Below the pieces are notes generated by a model that saw only the letters and a program-made list of their open reading frames with translations, made no database searches and was not told where the DNA came from. Shown piece by piece: positions 26,262-35,138 of a stretch of DNA of 64,000 bases (positions are counted from its first letter, which is position 1; the number at the start of each line of letters is the position of its first letter). Origin of the DNA: Ferrovibrio sp036381655. GTDB taxonomy: Bacteria > Pseudomonadota > Alphaproteobacteria > Ferrovibrionales > Ferrovibrionaceae. The stretch lies in NCBI RefSeq assembly GCF_036381655.1, contig NZ_DASVCJ010000029.1, positions 3,276 through 67,275 on the forward strand, in the 5' to 3' direction. Made by a program: the position numbers and the translations under genes.

Positions 26262-26927
26262 TTATACGGTCGCCGGGGCCAGGGCGGCAAGCTCGGCGCG
26301 CAGTTCGGCGATGCCGCTGGCGGTCTGACTGGAGGTCACGCGGATGACGGGATGGGCCGCGACATGGCGGGACAGCGCCGCCGCCGTGGCGGACTTCACC
26401 CTGGCCAGCTCGGCGGGGCCGGTCTTGTCCGCCTTGGTCAGCACCACCTGATAGACCACCGCCGATTTGTCCAGCAGCGTCATGATGTCCTCGTCGCCGG
26501 GCTTCAGGCCATGCCGGCTGTCGACCAGCAGGCAGACCCGCAGCAATTCCGGCCGGCCCTTGAGGTAGGCGCGCGTCGTCTCGGTCCAGGCAGCGGCCTT
26601 GGCCTTGCCGACCGCCGAATAGCCATAGCCCGGCAGATCGACGAGGGTCAGCGTGCCGTTGCCGAGATCGAAGAAATTGAGCTGCTGGGTGCGGCCCGGC
26701 GTGTTGGAGGTGCGCGCCAGCGCCTTGCGCCCGGTCAGCGCGTTGATCAGCGAGGATTTGCCGACATTGGAACGCCCGGCGAAGGCGATTTCCGGGCCGC
26801 GCGCCGGCGGCAGCTGGGCCATGGTCATGGCGCCGGCGAAGAACTCGCAGGAGCCGACGAAAAGCAGCCGGCCGCGCTCAAGCGCGGCCGGTGCGATCTC
26901 TTCCGTAGCGGCCGGCAGATCGGCCAT
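26262..26927 (-). CDS. engB: Ribosome biogenesis GTP-binding protein EngB/YsxC
   Basis: 221 residues. A Ras-like GTPase with G1 GRSNVGKSS near 52, G2 NTPGRTQQLNFF, G3 DLPGYGYSAVGK and G4 TKADK. YsxC/YihA assists large-subunit assembly. It sits between yidC (12 bases upstream) and argB, the conserved alphaproteobacterial order. The N-terminal 20 residues are variable so a shorter start cannot be excluded. Confidence 0.95.
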   Translation of the reverse strand: MADLPAATEEIAPAALERGRLLFVGSCEFFAGAMTMAQLPPARGPEIAFAGRSNVGKSSLINALTGRKALARTSNTPGRTQQLNFFDLGNGTLTLVDLPGYGYSAVGKAKAAAWTETTRAYLKGRPELLRVCLLVDSRHGLKPGDEDIMTLLDKSAVVYQVVLTKADKTGPAELARVKSATAAALSRHVAAHPVIRVTSSQTASGIAELRAELAALAPATV

Positions 26928-26939
26928 CGCAGGACATTC

Positions 26940-28766
26940 CTACTTTGCCGGTTTCGGCGCGGGCTTTTCGGCGCCGCCGCCGATCTTCACCCCCATCCGC
27001 TTCATGATCACGTATTGCTGCAGGACGGAGAGCGTGTTGTTCCAGCTCCAGTAGATCACCAGGCCGGCGGCGAAGCGGCCGAGCATGAAGGTGAAGACGA
27101 TCGGCATGAAGGTGAAAATCTTCGCCTGCACCGGATCGGGCGGCGTCGGATTCATCTTCATCTGCAGGAACATGGTGATGCCCATGATGATCGGCCAGAC
27201 GCCGAGCGAGACGATATGCAGCGGGCCGAGATCGGGCACCGCCCAGGGCAGCAGGCCGAAGCCGTTGATCCACGACGTCGGATCCGGCGCCGAGAGATCG
27301 TGGATCCAGCCGAAGAACGGCGCATGCCGCATCTCGATGGTGATGTAAAGCACCTTGTAGAGCGAGAAGAAGACCGGAATCTGCAGGAAGATCGGCAGAC
27401 AGCCGGCGGCCGGATTGACTTTCTCCTTCTTGTAGAGCGCCATCAGCTCCTTCTGCATCATCTCTCGGTTGTCGGCGTAGCGCTCGCGCAGCTTCTGCAT
27501 CTCCGGCTGCAGCTTCTTCATCGCGCTCATGGAGACGTAGGATTTGTACGCCAGGGGGAAGAACAGCACCTTGACGATCACGGTCACCGCCAGCATGGCG
27601 AGGCCGATATTGCCGATCAGGTGATAGAAGAAGTCGATGGTGAAGAACATCGGCCGGGTGAGGAAATAGAACCAGCCCCAGTCGATCGAGAGATCGAAGC
27701 GCGGGATATGCAGTTCCTCTTCATACCGGTCGATCAGCTTCACCTCCTTGGCGCCGGCGAACAGCATGCCCGTGGTCTCGACCGATTTGCCCGGCTCGAC
27801 CTGCTTGCCGCCGCCGAGATAATCGACCTGATAGCGCTCGGCCACGCCATTCGCGGCCGGCACATGGCTGAAGCGCGCCTTCACATGCTGATCCAGGCCC
27901 GGGATCAGGGCGGCTTCCCAATATTTGTCGGTGATGCCGAGCCAGCCTCCGACCGAGTCGAATTCCTGCGCCTTCTCGCCGGCCAGATCCTTGTAGCTGA
28001 ACTCCTTCAGCGTGCCGTTGTCGTCGGCCTTCTCGCGGAAGACGCCGAGCGGGCCTTCATGCAGGATGTAGAGCCCCGCCGTGGTCGGCGTGCCGTGGCG
28101 CGAAACCAGCGCATAGGGGAACAGCGTCACCGGCTTGTCGCCCTTGTTCTCGACCTTCTGGGTGACGGTGAACATGAAATTGTCGTCGACCTTGATGACG
28201 CGGGTGAAGACGAGGCCCTGTCCGTTATCCCAGGTCAGCGTCACCGGCTCGTTGGTGCGCAGCACCTGCTTGTCGGCGGTCCAGCGGGTCTGGCCGTTCG
28301 GCAGGGCAACGCCGTCGCCGCTCGCAGTCCAGCCGAACTCGGCGTAATACGGCTCGGGGCCGCCGGCCGGCGAGAGCAGATGGATCGGCGCGCTGTCGGG
28401 CTCGATGGTTTCCTTGTATTCCGGCAGCACGATGTCGTCGATGCGGGCGCCGAGCAGATTGATCGAGCCGGTCAGGCGCTTGCCCTCGATCTTCACGCGC
28501 GGCGTCTCGGCCAGCGCCTTCTCGCGGCTGAGGGTCTGCCCGGCGGCCTGCTGCGCCAGGCTCGGCAGTTGCGGCAGTTCGGCACTGCCCGGCTTGGCGC
28601 CGCCCGATGGCGCCGGAGCGTTCGATTGTCCGGCCGTCGCCTGCTGCTGCGTCGCCTGCTGCTCGCGCAGGCGGTCCTGGCGCGGCTTTTCGACGAAGAA
28701 CTGGAAGCCCAGCAGGATCGCCACCGACACGGCGATCGCGATAATGAGATTCTTCTGGTCGGACAT
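26940..28766 (-). CDS. yidC: Membrane protein insertase YidC
   Basis: 608 residues, the Gram-negative size. The N-terminal helix (NLIIAIAVSVAILLGFQFF) is followed by a Gln-rich linker, a periplasmic beta domain (about 70-360), and the conserved insertase core with five helices, including NREMMQKELMALYKKEKVNP and GCLPIFLQIPVFFSLYKVLY. It inserts membrane proteins with or without SecYEG. Its start overlaps the yidD stop by one base. The basic C-terminal tail can contact ribosomes. Confidence 0.97.
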   Translation of the reverse strand: MSDQKNLIIAIAVSVAILLGFQFFVEKPRQDRLREQQATQQQATAGQSNAPAPSGGAKPGSAELPQLPSLAQQAAGQTLSREKALAETPRVKIEGKRLTGSINLLGARIDDIVLPEYKETIEPDSAPIHLLSPAGGPEPYYAEFGWTASGDGVALPNGQTRWTADKQVLRTNEPVTLTWDNGQGLVFTRVIKVDDNFMFTVTQKVENKGDKPVTLFPYALVSRHGTPTTAGLYILHEGPLGVFREKADDNGTLKEFSYKDLAGEKAQEFDSVGGWLGITDKYWEAALIPGLDQHVKARFSHVPAANGVAERYQVDYLGGGKQVEPGKSVETTGMLFAGAKEVKLIDRYEEELHIPRFDLSIDWGWFYFLTRPMFFTIDFFYHLIGNIGLAMLAVTVIVKVLFFPLAYKSYVSMSAMKKLQPEMQKLRERYADNREMMQKELMALYKKEKVNPAAGCLPIFLQIPVFFSLYKVLYITIEMRHAPFFGWIHDLSAPDPTSWINGFGLLPWAVPDLGPLHIVSLGVWPIIMGITMFLQMKMNPTPPDPVQAKIFTFMPIVFTFMLGRFAAGLVIYWSWNNTLSVLQQYVIMKRMGVKIGGGAEKPAPKPAK

Positions 28767-29041
28767 CAGACAGAGCCTTGTTGCACGGATGAAGTCTTCG
28801 GCGCGGCCGGCGCGGATCGCACCGGCGGCACCGGATCGAAGCCGCTGCCGCCCAGGGGATGGCAGCGGGCAAGCCGGCGAATGGCGAGATAACTGCCTTT
28901 CACCCCGCCGTGTTTCTCCAGCGCCTCGAGCGCATAGCAGGAACAGGTCGGTTGATAGCGGCAGTTATGGCCCAGCCAGGGCGACAGGAACAACCGATAG
29001 GCCTGCACCGGAAGCGCCGCAAGACGCGCCAGCGGCGTCAT
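28766..29041 (-). CDS. yidD: Membrane protein insertion efficiency factor YidD
   Basis: 91 residues. The conserved core LFLSPWLGHNCRYQPTCS, then CYALEALEKHG and RLARCHPLGGSGFDPVP, identifies YidD. It is a small membrane-associated protein that helps YidC-dependent insertion. Its start overlaps the rnpA stop by four bases, and its stop overlaps the yidC start, so rnpA-yidD-yidC are translationally coupled. Confidence 0.95.
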   Translation of the reverse strand: MTPLARLAALPVQAYRLFLSPWLGHNCRYQPTCSCYALEALEKHGGVKGSYLAIRRLARCHPLGGSGFDPVPPVRSAPAAPKTSSVQQGSV

Positions 29042-29403
29042 GCCGCACCCCCGTCCTGCCGGTGCCAGAGCTTCAGCTTTTTCAAGGCGTTTTCCAGGTC
29101 CCGGCGCAACGCCGCGAAGTCCCGCGCCGGCGTCGCCTGCCGCGCGACCAGGACATAGTCATAACCCGGCGCGGCATGCTGCGGCAGGACCTCGCCCGCC
29201 AGGGCCTTGAGCCGGCGCCGCGCCCGGTTGCGCGTCACTGCATTGCCGACCTTGCGCGATGCGGTGAAACCGACCCGGCGCATATCGTCCTCCCCGGGGG
29301 CAGCTTGCAGCAACAGGCCCGGCAATGCCGCCCGTCGGTCGGCCGCCTGCACCCGGAGATAATCCGCGCGGCGGCGGAGTCGCTCGACGCCGCCTGTCGC
29401 CAT
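29038..29403 (-). CDS. rnpA: Ribonuclease P protein component
   Basis: 121 residues. The RNase P protein signature RRVGFTASRKVGNAVTRNRA followed by RRRLK lies at about 45-70, with an N-terminal RLRRRADYLRV. It binds the catalytic RNA and helps mature tRNA 5' ends. The ATG at 29403 lies eight bases after the rpmH stop. The C-terminus is overlapped by yidD. Gene order rpmH-rnpA-yidD-yidC confirms the call. Confidence 0.96.
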   Translation of the reverse strand: MATGGVERLRRRADYLRVQAADRRAALPGLLLQAAPGEDDMRRVGFTASRKVGNAVTRNRARRRLKALAGEVLPQHAAPGYDYVLVARQATPARDFAALRRDLENALKKLKLWHRQDGGAA

Positions 29404-29411
29404 CGGAAAAA

Positions 29412-29546
29412 TTAGGCCGAGAGTTTCTTGCGGCCGATGGCGCGCCGATTGGCCAGCACCTTCTGGCCGCCCTTGGTGGCCATGCGGGCGCGGAAACCGT
29501 GGCGGCGCTTGCGCACCAGCTTGCTGGGTTGATAGGTCCGTTTCAC
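29412..29546 (-). CDS. rpmH: 50S ribosomal protein L34
   Basis: 44 residues: it begins with MKRTYQPSKLVRKRRHGFRA, contains RMATKGGQKVLANRRA and ends GRKKLSA, the near-invariant L34 sequence. The start codon is GTG at 29546, with AGAGCG-like purines upstream. It is the first gene of the rpmH-rnpA-yidD-yidC-engB-argB run. A strong promoter and a GC-rich leader hairpin lie upstream. Confidence 0.97.
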   Translation of the reverse strand: MKRTYQPSKLVRKRRHGFRARMATKGGQKVLANRRAIGRKKLSA

Positions 29547-29620
29547 AACCGCTCTCCGTTTCACCAAGCCGATTTTCGTCGCGGAATTCCAACGAAAATG
29601 GCCAATAACACGCGTAAATA

Positions 29621-29640
29621 GGGGGCCTGGTGAGGCCCCC
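29621..29640. promoter_or_regulatory. GC-rich hairpin in the rpmH leader
   Basis: GGGGGCCT-GGTG-AGGCCCCC is a perfect 8-bp stem with a four-base loop in the untranslated leader between the rpmH promoter and the rpmH start. On the rpmH strand it is followed by CTATTTACG, not a long T-run, so it is not a classic terminator. It could be an attenuator or stability element. Confidence 0.5.
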
Positions 29641-29659
29641 CGGACAAATTCGGTCCCGC

Positions 29660-29688
29660 TGTATACGGGCTGAAACCGGGTAAGTCAA
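29660..29688 (-). promoter_or_regulatory. Sigma70-type promoter for rpmH-rnpA
   Basis: On the minus strand TTGACT (29683-29688) and TATACA (29660-29665) are separated by 17 bases, close to consensus. It would give an rpmH leader of about 100 bases carrying the 29621-29640 hairpin. Confidence 0.75.
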
Positions 29689-29699
29689 CTTGAGCCTGT

Positions 29700-29730
29700 C
29701 ACGAAAGCCAGAATGCAGGGGGCTTTCGTG
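29700..29730. repeat. Perfect 10-bp inverted repeat between the divergent rpmH and rpmB promoters
   Basis: CACGAAAGCC (29700-29709) and GGCTTTCGTG (29721-29730) are perfect inverted copies with an 11-base centre. The right arm ends directly at the rpmB -35 box. It lies outside both predicted transcripts, so it is more likely a protein-binding site than an RNA hairpin. Confidence 0.55.
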
Positions 29731-29759
29731 TTGACGGCGGGTGGACCAGCCCCTATAAC
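29731..29759 (+). promoter_or_regulatory. Sigma70-type promoter for rpmB
   Basis: TTGACG (29731-29736) and TATAAC (29754-29759) are separated by exactly 17 bases, 47 bases upstream of the rpmB start. Near-consensus, as expected for a ribosomal protein gene. Confidence 0.8.
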
Positions 29760-29805
29760 CAGCCGCCAAATTTGCAGAAACACCGACTTCATTAAGAGGT
29801 TTACC

Positions 29806-30102
29806 ATGGCTCGCCGCTGCGATGTGACCGGCAAGGGCGTTCGGACCGGCAATAACGTCAGCCACGCCAACAACAAGACCCGGCGTCGTTTCCTGCCGAA
29901 CCTGCATGCCGTCACGCTGATCAGCGAGGCGCTGGGCCGTAACGTGACGCTGCGGGTGTCCTCGCATGGCCTGCGCTCGGTCGAGCATAACGGCGGCATC
30001 GACAATTGGCTGCTCAAGACCAGCGATACGCGCCTCTCGGACGAGGCCAAGGTGCTGAAGCGCAAGATCAAGAAGGCGCTGGCTGCCAAGCAGGCCGCCT
30101 GA
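29806..30102 (+). CDS. rpmB: 50S ribosomal protein L28
   Basis: 98 residues. It begins MARRCDVTGKGVRTGNNVSH and continues NNKTRRRFLPNLH, the L28 signature, with the longer C-terminus common in alphaproteobacteria. The ATG at 29806 follows AAGAGG. It has its own promoter and a downstream hairpin terminator, so it is monocistronic. Confidence 0.96.
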   Translation: MARRCDVTGKGVRTGNNVSHANNKTRRRFLPNLHAVTLISEALGRNVTLRVSSHGLRSVEHNGGIDNWLLKTSDTRLSDEAKVLKRKIKKALAAKQAA

Positions 30103-30122
30103 GCCGACCCTGAAATCCGCAG

Positions 30123-30159
30123 CGCCCGCCGGTCCACCAGCCGGCGGGCGTTGTCGTTT
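30123..30159 (+). terminator. Rho-independent-type terminator of rpmB
   Basis: CGCCCGCCGG and CCGGCGGGCG form a perfect 10-bp stem with an eight-base loop, followed by TTGTCGTTT. It starts 21 bases after the rpmB stop. Confidence 0.75.
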
Positions 30160-30195
30160 CGGTGCCGGAGTCAGCGCCTGTATCAAGCGCCCGCA

Positions 30196-31224
30196 TCAGG
30201 GCCCGAGCCGGAAGACCATGAGCAGGGTCCGCTGCAGGCCGTTCCGGTTGTCGTCCGACATCACATACAGCCAGGCCGAACCGTCGGCGGCGCGGCGCGC
30301 ATCCAGCGCCTCCATATTGTCGATCGAAACCGGACGCGCCCATTCCGCCAGGGTGGTCGCCTCCAGCCGCGCCTCGTTCACAGCCGCCGCCGGGATCAGG
30401 CGCAGCCGCGCCTTCGGGCCGACCAGCACCGTGAAATAGCGCTCCAGCACCACGACATCGCCATTCGGCAGGGCCGTCGCGTCGGTCGGCCGGAAATCGC
30501 CGCTTTTCGGCCAGCGGCGTTCCTCCCAGCAGCCATTGCGGCGCAGCCAGGCGGCCCCGGCCAATTTTCCGTCGGCATCGGCAAGCTCCAGATTCTCGCT
30601 GAACAGCAGAAGACCATCCTGCGGCAATGCCGCCATCGCCTCCACGCCGCCATTGGCGGGCTGGTCGGTGGCCGCCGGCGGCAGCGGCAGCGCCATCATC
30701 GCCGGGCCGCCCGGTTCGTCATAGACCCAGACGCGATGCCAGTGCTCGAAGCCGACCAGCCAATGGCCGTCGGCGCTGCGCCGCAGCGATTCGGCATCGG
30801 CATCGTGCTTGCGCTCCAGTTGCCGGCCCTTGGCATCGCGCAGCGGCAGGATGCGCGCCTGGCGGATCGCGGCCGGCACGCCCCTGCCGTCGAGAGCGAA
30901 ATCGAGCCGCAGCCAGTGGCCGAGATCGGAGATCGCCCATAATCCCCTGCCGTCGGCATCGACGACGAGGCCGGAATAGCCGCCGAAGCGCTCGTCGTCG
31001 CTGGCCAGCACCAGACCACCGAGATAGGTCAGGCTGCCCAGATGGCTCAAGCCGGGCTGCTCGGGGTTGAGATCGAGTAAGGCGCTGCGCACCGTCAAGG
31101 GCGGGCCGGGCTGCGCCGGCGCGGATGCCGACTGCGCTTTGGAGGCCTGCGCCATCGAGAGTTGCGGCAAACCCGCCAGTCCCAGGCAAAAAAGCCAGGC
31201 GATCAGCGCTTTAGCGGCGGCCAT
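30196..31224 (-). CDS. Secreted phytase-like esterase family protein
   Basis: 342 residues from the ATG at 31224, which has AAGG five bases upstream. A signal peptide MAAAKALIAWLFCLGLAGLP ends near SMAQA. The mature part is a beta-propeller-like protein of the esterase-like activity of phytase family: LTYLGGLVLASDDERFGGYSG split over two strands, DADAESLRRSADGHWLVGFE and SIDNMEALDARR. It is probably periplasmic and may hydrolyse phosphoesters; activity is not proven for most members. An upstream ATG at 31269 is possible. It is divergent from the hybrid kinase. Confidence 0.82.
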   Translation of the reverse strand: MAAAKALIAWLFCLGLAGLPQLSMAQASKAQSASAPAQPGPPLTVRSALLDLNPEQPGLSHLGSLTYLGGLVLASDDERFGGYSGLVVDADGRGLWAISDLGHWLRLDFALDGRGVPAAIRQARILPLRDAKGRQLERKHDADAESLRRSADGHWLVGFEHWHRVWVYDEPGGPAMMALPLPPAATDQPANGGVEAMAALPQDGLLLFSENLELADADGKLAGAAWLRRNGCWEERRWPKSGDFRPTDATALPNGDVVVLERYFTVLVGPKARLRLIPAAAVNEARLEATTLAEWARPVSIDNMEALDARRAADGSAWLYVMSDDNRNGLQRTLLMVFRLGP

Positions 31225-31304
31225 GCCACCCTTGCTGCGGCAAGCTTTGCTTTGTGAGGGAGAGTCCATCCGGTATGCTTCCATAAAGCCAGTCCAGTGA
31301 GGCC

Positions 31305-34300
31305 ATGCCGACAGGAATCACCGTTTCCGCCCGATCAGCCGAGCCCCGGACCGCCCTGAGATCGGCGATCCTTGCGCCGGCGCTCTTCGTCGGGGTGCTG
31401 CTGCTGCTGCTGGCCGGCATCCTGAGCTGGCAACTCTACCGGCAGTATCATGACGAGATTGCGGCGGGAAAGGCCACCGCGCGCTCGTTGGCCACCATCC
31501 TCGACGAGCATGCCGGCCGCACCTTTGCCGCCGTCGACATTTTCCTGCTGAATTACTCCGAAACGCTGAGCGGCATGGCGGGCACCAATCCGGTCGGCAC
31601 CTTATCGGCGCTGCGCGAGCGCATGAACGCGCGGCTTTCCGAGCTGCCGCAGATCCGCGCCTATCTGGTGCTGGACGAGAACGGCAAGGCGCTGATCGAC
31701 AGCGGCGTGCCGCAGCCGCGTCCGTTCGACGGCACCGATCGCGATTACTTCCATATCCACCAGCAGCATCCCTATGCCGGCCTTTACATCGGCGAGCCGG
31801 TCTACAGCCGGATCAGCAATCGCTGGTTCATCAGCGCCAGCCGCCGGTTCAACAAGCCCGACGGCAGCTTCGGCGGCGTCATCCTCGCCGCGATCGAGCC
31901 GGATTACTTCATGGCCTTCTATCGCGAGGCCCTGATCTCCAGCAGCAACTCGCTTAGCCTGCTGCATGCCTCGGGCGTGCGTCTGGCCAGCATACCGGAT
32001 GGCGGCGGCTCGATCGGCGGCATGACGCCCTATACGCCGATCCTGCAGCCGCGCTTTGCCGATGCCAGTTCCGGCCTGTTCCTCTCCGACCGGGCGGACG
32101 AACCGCCGCGCTATGTCGCCTTCCGCCGCGTCGATGGCTATCCGCTGATCGTCGTCGCCGGCATTTCCGTCGATTCCATCCTGGCCAACTGGCGCGACAA
32201 TGTCGGCTACAGCATCCTGGCCTTCATCATAGCGACCATGGCGGCCGGCATCTTCCTCTCCGTGCTGCAGCGGCAGACGGGGCGCACCCGCGCCGCGCAG
32301 CTCCGCCTGCGCGAAGCGATCGAAAGCCTGTCGGACGGTTTCGTCATCTACGATTTCCAGGGTAGGATCGCCCTGGCGAATCAGCGCTTCTACCAGTTGA
32401 GCGGCCTCGATCCGCACAAGATCGGCGTCGGAACGCATTACCGCGAGGTGGTCCGCGACCTGAACCAGCGCTGGCTGGGCAATGTCGGCAGCTCAGGCCA
32501 TACCGCCTTCATCCGCGCACTGGAACGCGATTACGAAAATCCGACCGGCCGGCCGATCGACAACCAGTATGCGCCGGGACGCTGGTTCCGCACCACGCGC
32601 TACCGCACGGCGGAAGGCGGCATCATCTCGATCCTGTCGGACATCTCCGACCTCAAACTGGCCGAGCAGCGGCTGCGCGACGCCATCGACGCGCTCGGCG
32701 CCGGCTTCGCGCTCTACGATGCCGACGGCTATCTGGTGCTGGTCAACCGGCGTTTCTACGATTTGACCGGCCACGATCCCGCGATGGTGCGCATCGGCAT
32801 CCGCGACGAAGACCTAATCCGCATCACGGCGGCCAAGCGGCTCGAAACGTCGCAGCACATCAATGTCAGCCGCTATCTCGAACAGCTGGAAAGCGACTTC
32901 CGCAATCCCTCCGGCCAGCCGATCGATGCCGAAGTCTTCCCCGGCCGCTGGCTGCGCACCCAGCGTCACCGCACCGCCGATGGCGGCGTGATCTCGATCA
33001 TCGACGACATCTCCGACCTGAAGCGCGCCGAGCAGCTGCTGCGCGACGCCATCTCGGCGATCAACGAAGGCTTCGTCCTTTACGACATCGACGACCGCGT
33101 GGTCCTGTTCAATCAGCGCTTCGTCGACTACTTCTGGGGCCTCGCCGATGTGATCCGAGCGGGCGTCTCCTTCGAGGAACTGATGCGCACCGGCGTCGAA
33201 CGCAAGCTGTTCCAGATCAATGCGCCCGATCCCGAGGCCTGGATCGCCGCCCGGCTGGAAAGCCACCGCAATTCCACCGGGCCGATCGAGCGCCGGCTGA
33301 ACGATGGCCGCTGGCTGCTGCTGCGCGAGGAGCGCACCGTCGATGGCGGCGTCGTCAGCATCGCCACCGACATCACCGCGATCAAACGCGCCGAACAGCA
33401 GCTGCGCGACGGCATCGACGCCATCACCGAAGCCTTCATCCTGTACGACAAGAACGATCGCGTGGTGCTCTTCAACCAGCGCGTCCTCGACTATTACCCG
33501 CAGATGGCGGGATTCCTGAAGCCGGGCATGAGCTTCGAGGAGGCCCTGCGGCTGGGCGTCGCCGCCGGCCAGTTCGTCGTCACCGGCGACCTGGAGGAAT
33601 GGGTCGCCCAGCGCATGGCGGCGCACCGCCATCCCGGTCCGATCATCGAGCGGCAGACCATCGAGGGACGCTGGCTTCTGGTGCAGGAGCAGCGCACCGC
33701 CGAAGGCGGCATCGTCAGCATCGGACGCGACATCACCGCGCTGAAGGACCAGCAGGCGGCGCTGGAGCGCCATGTCGCCGAGCTGGAAGCGGCGCACCGG
33801 CAGGTCGAACAGCAGGCCTTTCAGTTGCGCGAACTGGCCGACCGCTTCGCCGAGGAAACCGAGCGCGCGCAGGCGGCCAGCCGCGCGAAGTCGGAATTCC
33901 TCGCCATGATGAGCCATGAGATCCGCACGCCGATGAACGGCGTGCTCGGCGCCATCGGGCTGCTGCTCAACACCAAATTGTCGGTGCCGCAGAGCCGACT
34001 GGTCACCACGGCGCGCGAATCGGCGGAGCATCTGCTGACCCTGATCAACGACATCCTCGACCTTTCGAAGCTGGAAGCCGGCCGTATCGACCTCGAAACC
34101 ATCGATTTCGATCTGACGCAGCTCGTCGAAAGCTCGGTTTCGATGATGACGCCGCGCGCGGTGATCAAGAATCTGCGGCTGTCGAGCCGCCAGGAGCCGC
34201 CCCTGCCGCGCTTCCTGCGCGGCGACCCGGGCCGCCTGCGGCAGATTCTGTTCAATCTGGTCAGCAACGCGATCAAGTTCACCAATGAGGGCGAGGTCGA

Positions 34301-35138
34301 GATCACCGTGGCATCGGCCGCGGAACCGGACGGAAGACACCGCATCAGGTTTTCCGTGCGCGATACCGGCATCGGCATCGCCGCCGACAAGATGGAACGC
34401 CTGTTCGGCCGCTTTACGCAGGCCGACAGCTCGATCGCCCGCCGCTTCGGCGGCACCGGCCTCGGGCTGGCCATCTCAAAGCAGCTTGTCGAACTGATGG
34501 GCGGGCGGGTCGGCGTCGAGAGCACCGAGGGCGAAGGCAGCACCTTCTGGTTCTCGGTGACTCTACCGGAAGGCGAGCCGGTCAAGGCCGCGGTTGCGGA
34601 AGCGCAGGCGGCCGGGCCGGCGACACGGAACAGCCTGCGCATCCTGGTTGCCGAGGACAATCAGGTGAACCAGATGGTGATCGGCCTGATGCTGCGCCAG
34701 CTTGGCCACCAGGTGGATGTCGCCACCAACGGGATCGAGGCCTGCGAACAGGTGCAGAAGGCGCCCTACGATCTCGTGCTGATGGATGTACAGATGCCGG
34801 AAATGGACGGCCTGCAGGCGACCCGGACGATCCGCAGCCTGCCGCAGGGCTGCGCCGACATTCCCATCATCGCGCTGACCGCCAATGCCATGGAGGGCGA
34901 TCGCGAGAAATACCTGGCGGCGGGCATGAACGACTACATCGCCAAGCCGATTGCGCTGCCGCAGTTGATAGCGGCGATGAACCGCGCGCTCGGCGCCAGC
35001 AGCGGCGCGGGCGCCGGCAAGACGGGGACGGAGACCGCCGCGGAAGCGGATCATGTGCCCGGCACGCCGGACGGATTGAGCGAGCAGGCCAAGACCGGCC
35101 TGGGCAATCTGCTCGCTTCGCTGAAGAAGCTGAACTGA
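31305..35138 (+). CDS. Hybrid sensor histidine kinase with dCache and four tandem PAS domains
   Basis: 1277 residues. Order: membrane helix at about 23-45, periplasmic dCache-type sensor (about 46-295), second membrane helix near 300-320, four PAS-7-like domains starting near 335, 457, 579 and 700 (period about 122), a short coiled coil, HisKA with MSHEIRTPMNG (His871), an HATPase domain with NAIKF and DTGIGI, and a receiver domain with Asp1161 in LMDVQMPEMDG. It autophosphorylates His871 and passes phosphate to its receiver and then, presumably, to an unlinked phosphotransfer protein; no output partner is adjacent. It is divergent from the phytase-like gene. Confidence 0.93.
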   Translation: MPTGITVSARSAEPRTALRSAILAPALFVGVLLLLLAGILSWQLYRQYHDEIAAGKATARSLATILDEHAGRTFAAVDIFLLNYSETLSGMAGTNPVGTLSALRERMNARLSELPQIRAYLVLDENGKALIDSGVPQPRPFDGTDRDYFHIHQQHPYAGLYIGEPVYSRISNRWFISASRRFNKPDGSFGGVILAAIEPDYFMAFYREALISSSNSLSLLHASGVRLASIPDGGGSIGGMTPYTPILQPRFADASSGLFLSDRADEPPRYVAFRRVDGYPLIVVAGISVDSILANWRDNVGYSILAFIIATMAAGIFLSVLQRQTGRTRAAQLRLREAIESLSDGFVIYDFQGRIALANQRFYQLSGLDPHKIGVGTHYREVVRDLNQRWLGNVGSSGHTAFIRALERDYENPTGRPIDNQYAPGRWFRTTRYRTAEGGIISILSDISDLKLAEQRLRDAIDALGAGFALYDADGYLVLVNRRFYDLTGHDPAMVRIGIRDEDLIRITAAKRLETSQHINVSRYLEQLESDFRNPSGQPIDAEVFPGRWLRTQRHRTADGGVISIIDDISDLKRAEQLLRDAISAINEGFVLYDIDDRVVLFNQRFVDYFWGLADVIRAGVSFEELMRTGVERKLFQINAPDPEAWIAARLESHRNSTGPIERRLNDGRWLLLREERTVDGGVVSIATDITAIKRAEQQLRDGIDAITEAFILYDKNDRVVLFNQRVLDYYPQMAGFLKPGMSFEEALRLGVAAGQFVVTGDLEEWVAQRMAAHRHPGPIIERQTIEGRWLLVQEQRTAEGGIVSIGRDITALKDQQAALERHVAELEAAHRQVEQQAFQLRELADRFAEETERAQAASRAKSEFLAMMSHEIRTPMNGVLGAIGLLLNTKLSVPQSRLVTTARESAEHLLTLINDILDLSKLEAGRIDLETIDFDLTQLVESSVSMMTPRAVIKNLRLSSRQEPPLPRFLRGDPGRLRQILFNLVSNAIKFTNEGEVEITVASAAEPDGRHRIRFSVRDTGIGIAADKMERLFGRFTQADSSIARRFGGTGLGLAISKQLVELMGGRVGVESTEGEGSTFWFSVTLPEGEPVKAAVAEAQAAGPATRNSLRILVAEDNQVNQMVIGLMLRQLGHQVDVATNGIEACEQVQKAPYDLVLMDVQMPEMDGLQATRTIRSLPQGCADIPIIALTANAMEGDREKYLAAGMNDYIAKPIALPQLIAAMNRALGASSGAGAGKTGTETAAEADHVPGTPDGLSEQAKTGLGNLLASLKKLN

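Noticed and set aside
26163..28892. Plus-strand open frame of about 900 residues
   Set aside because: Antisense to engB and yidC, which are certain.
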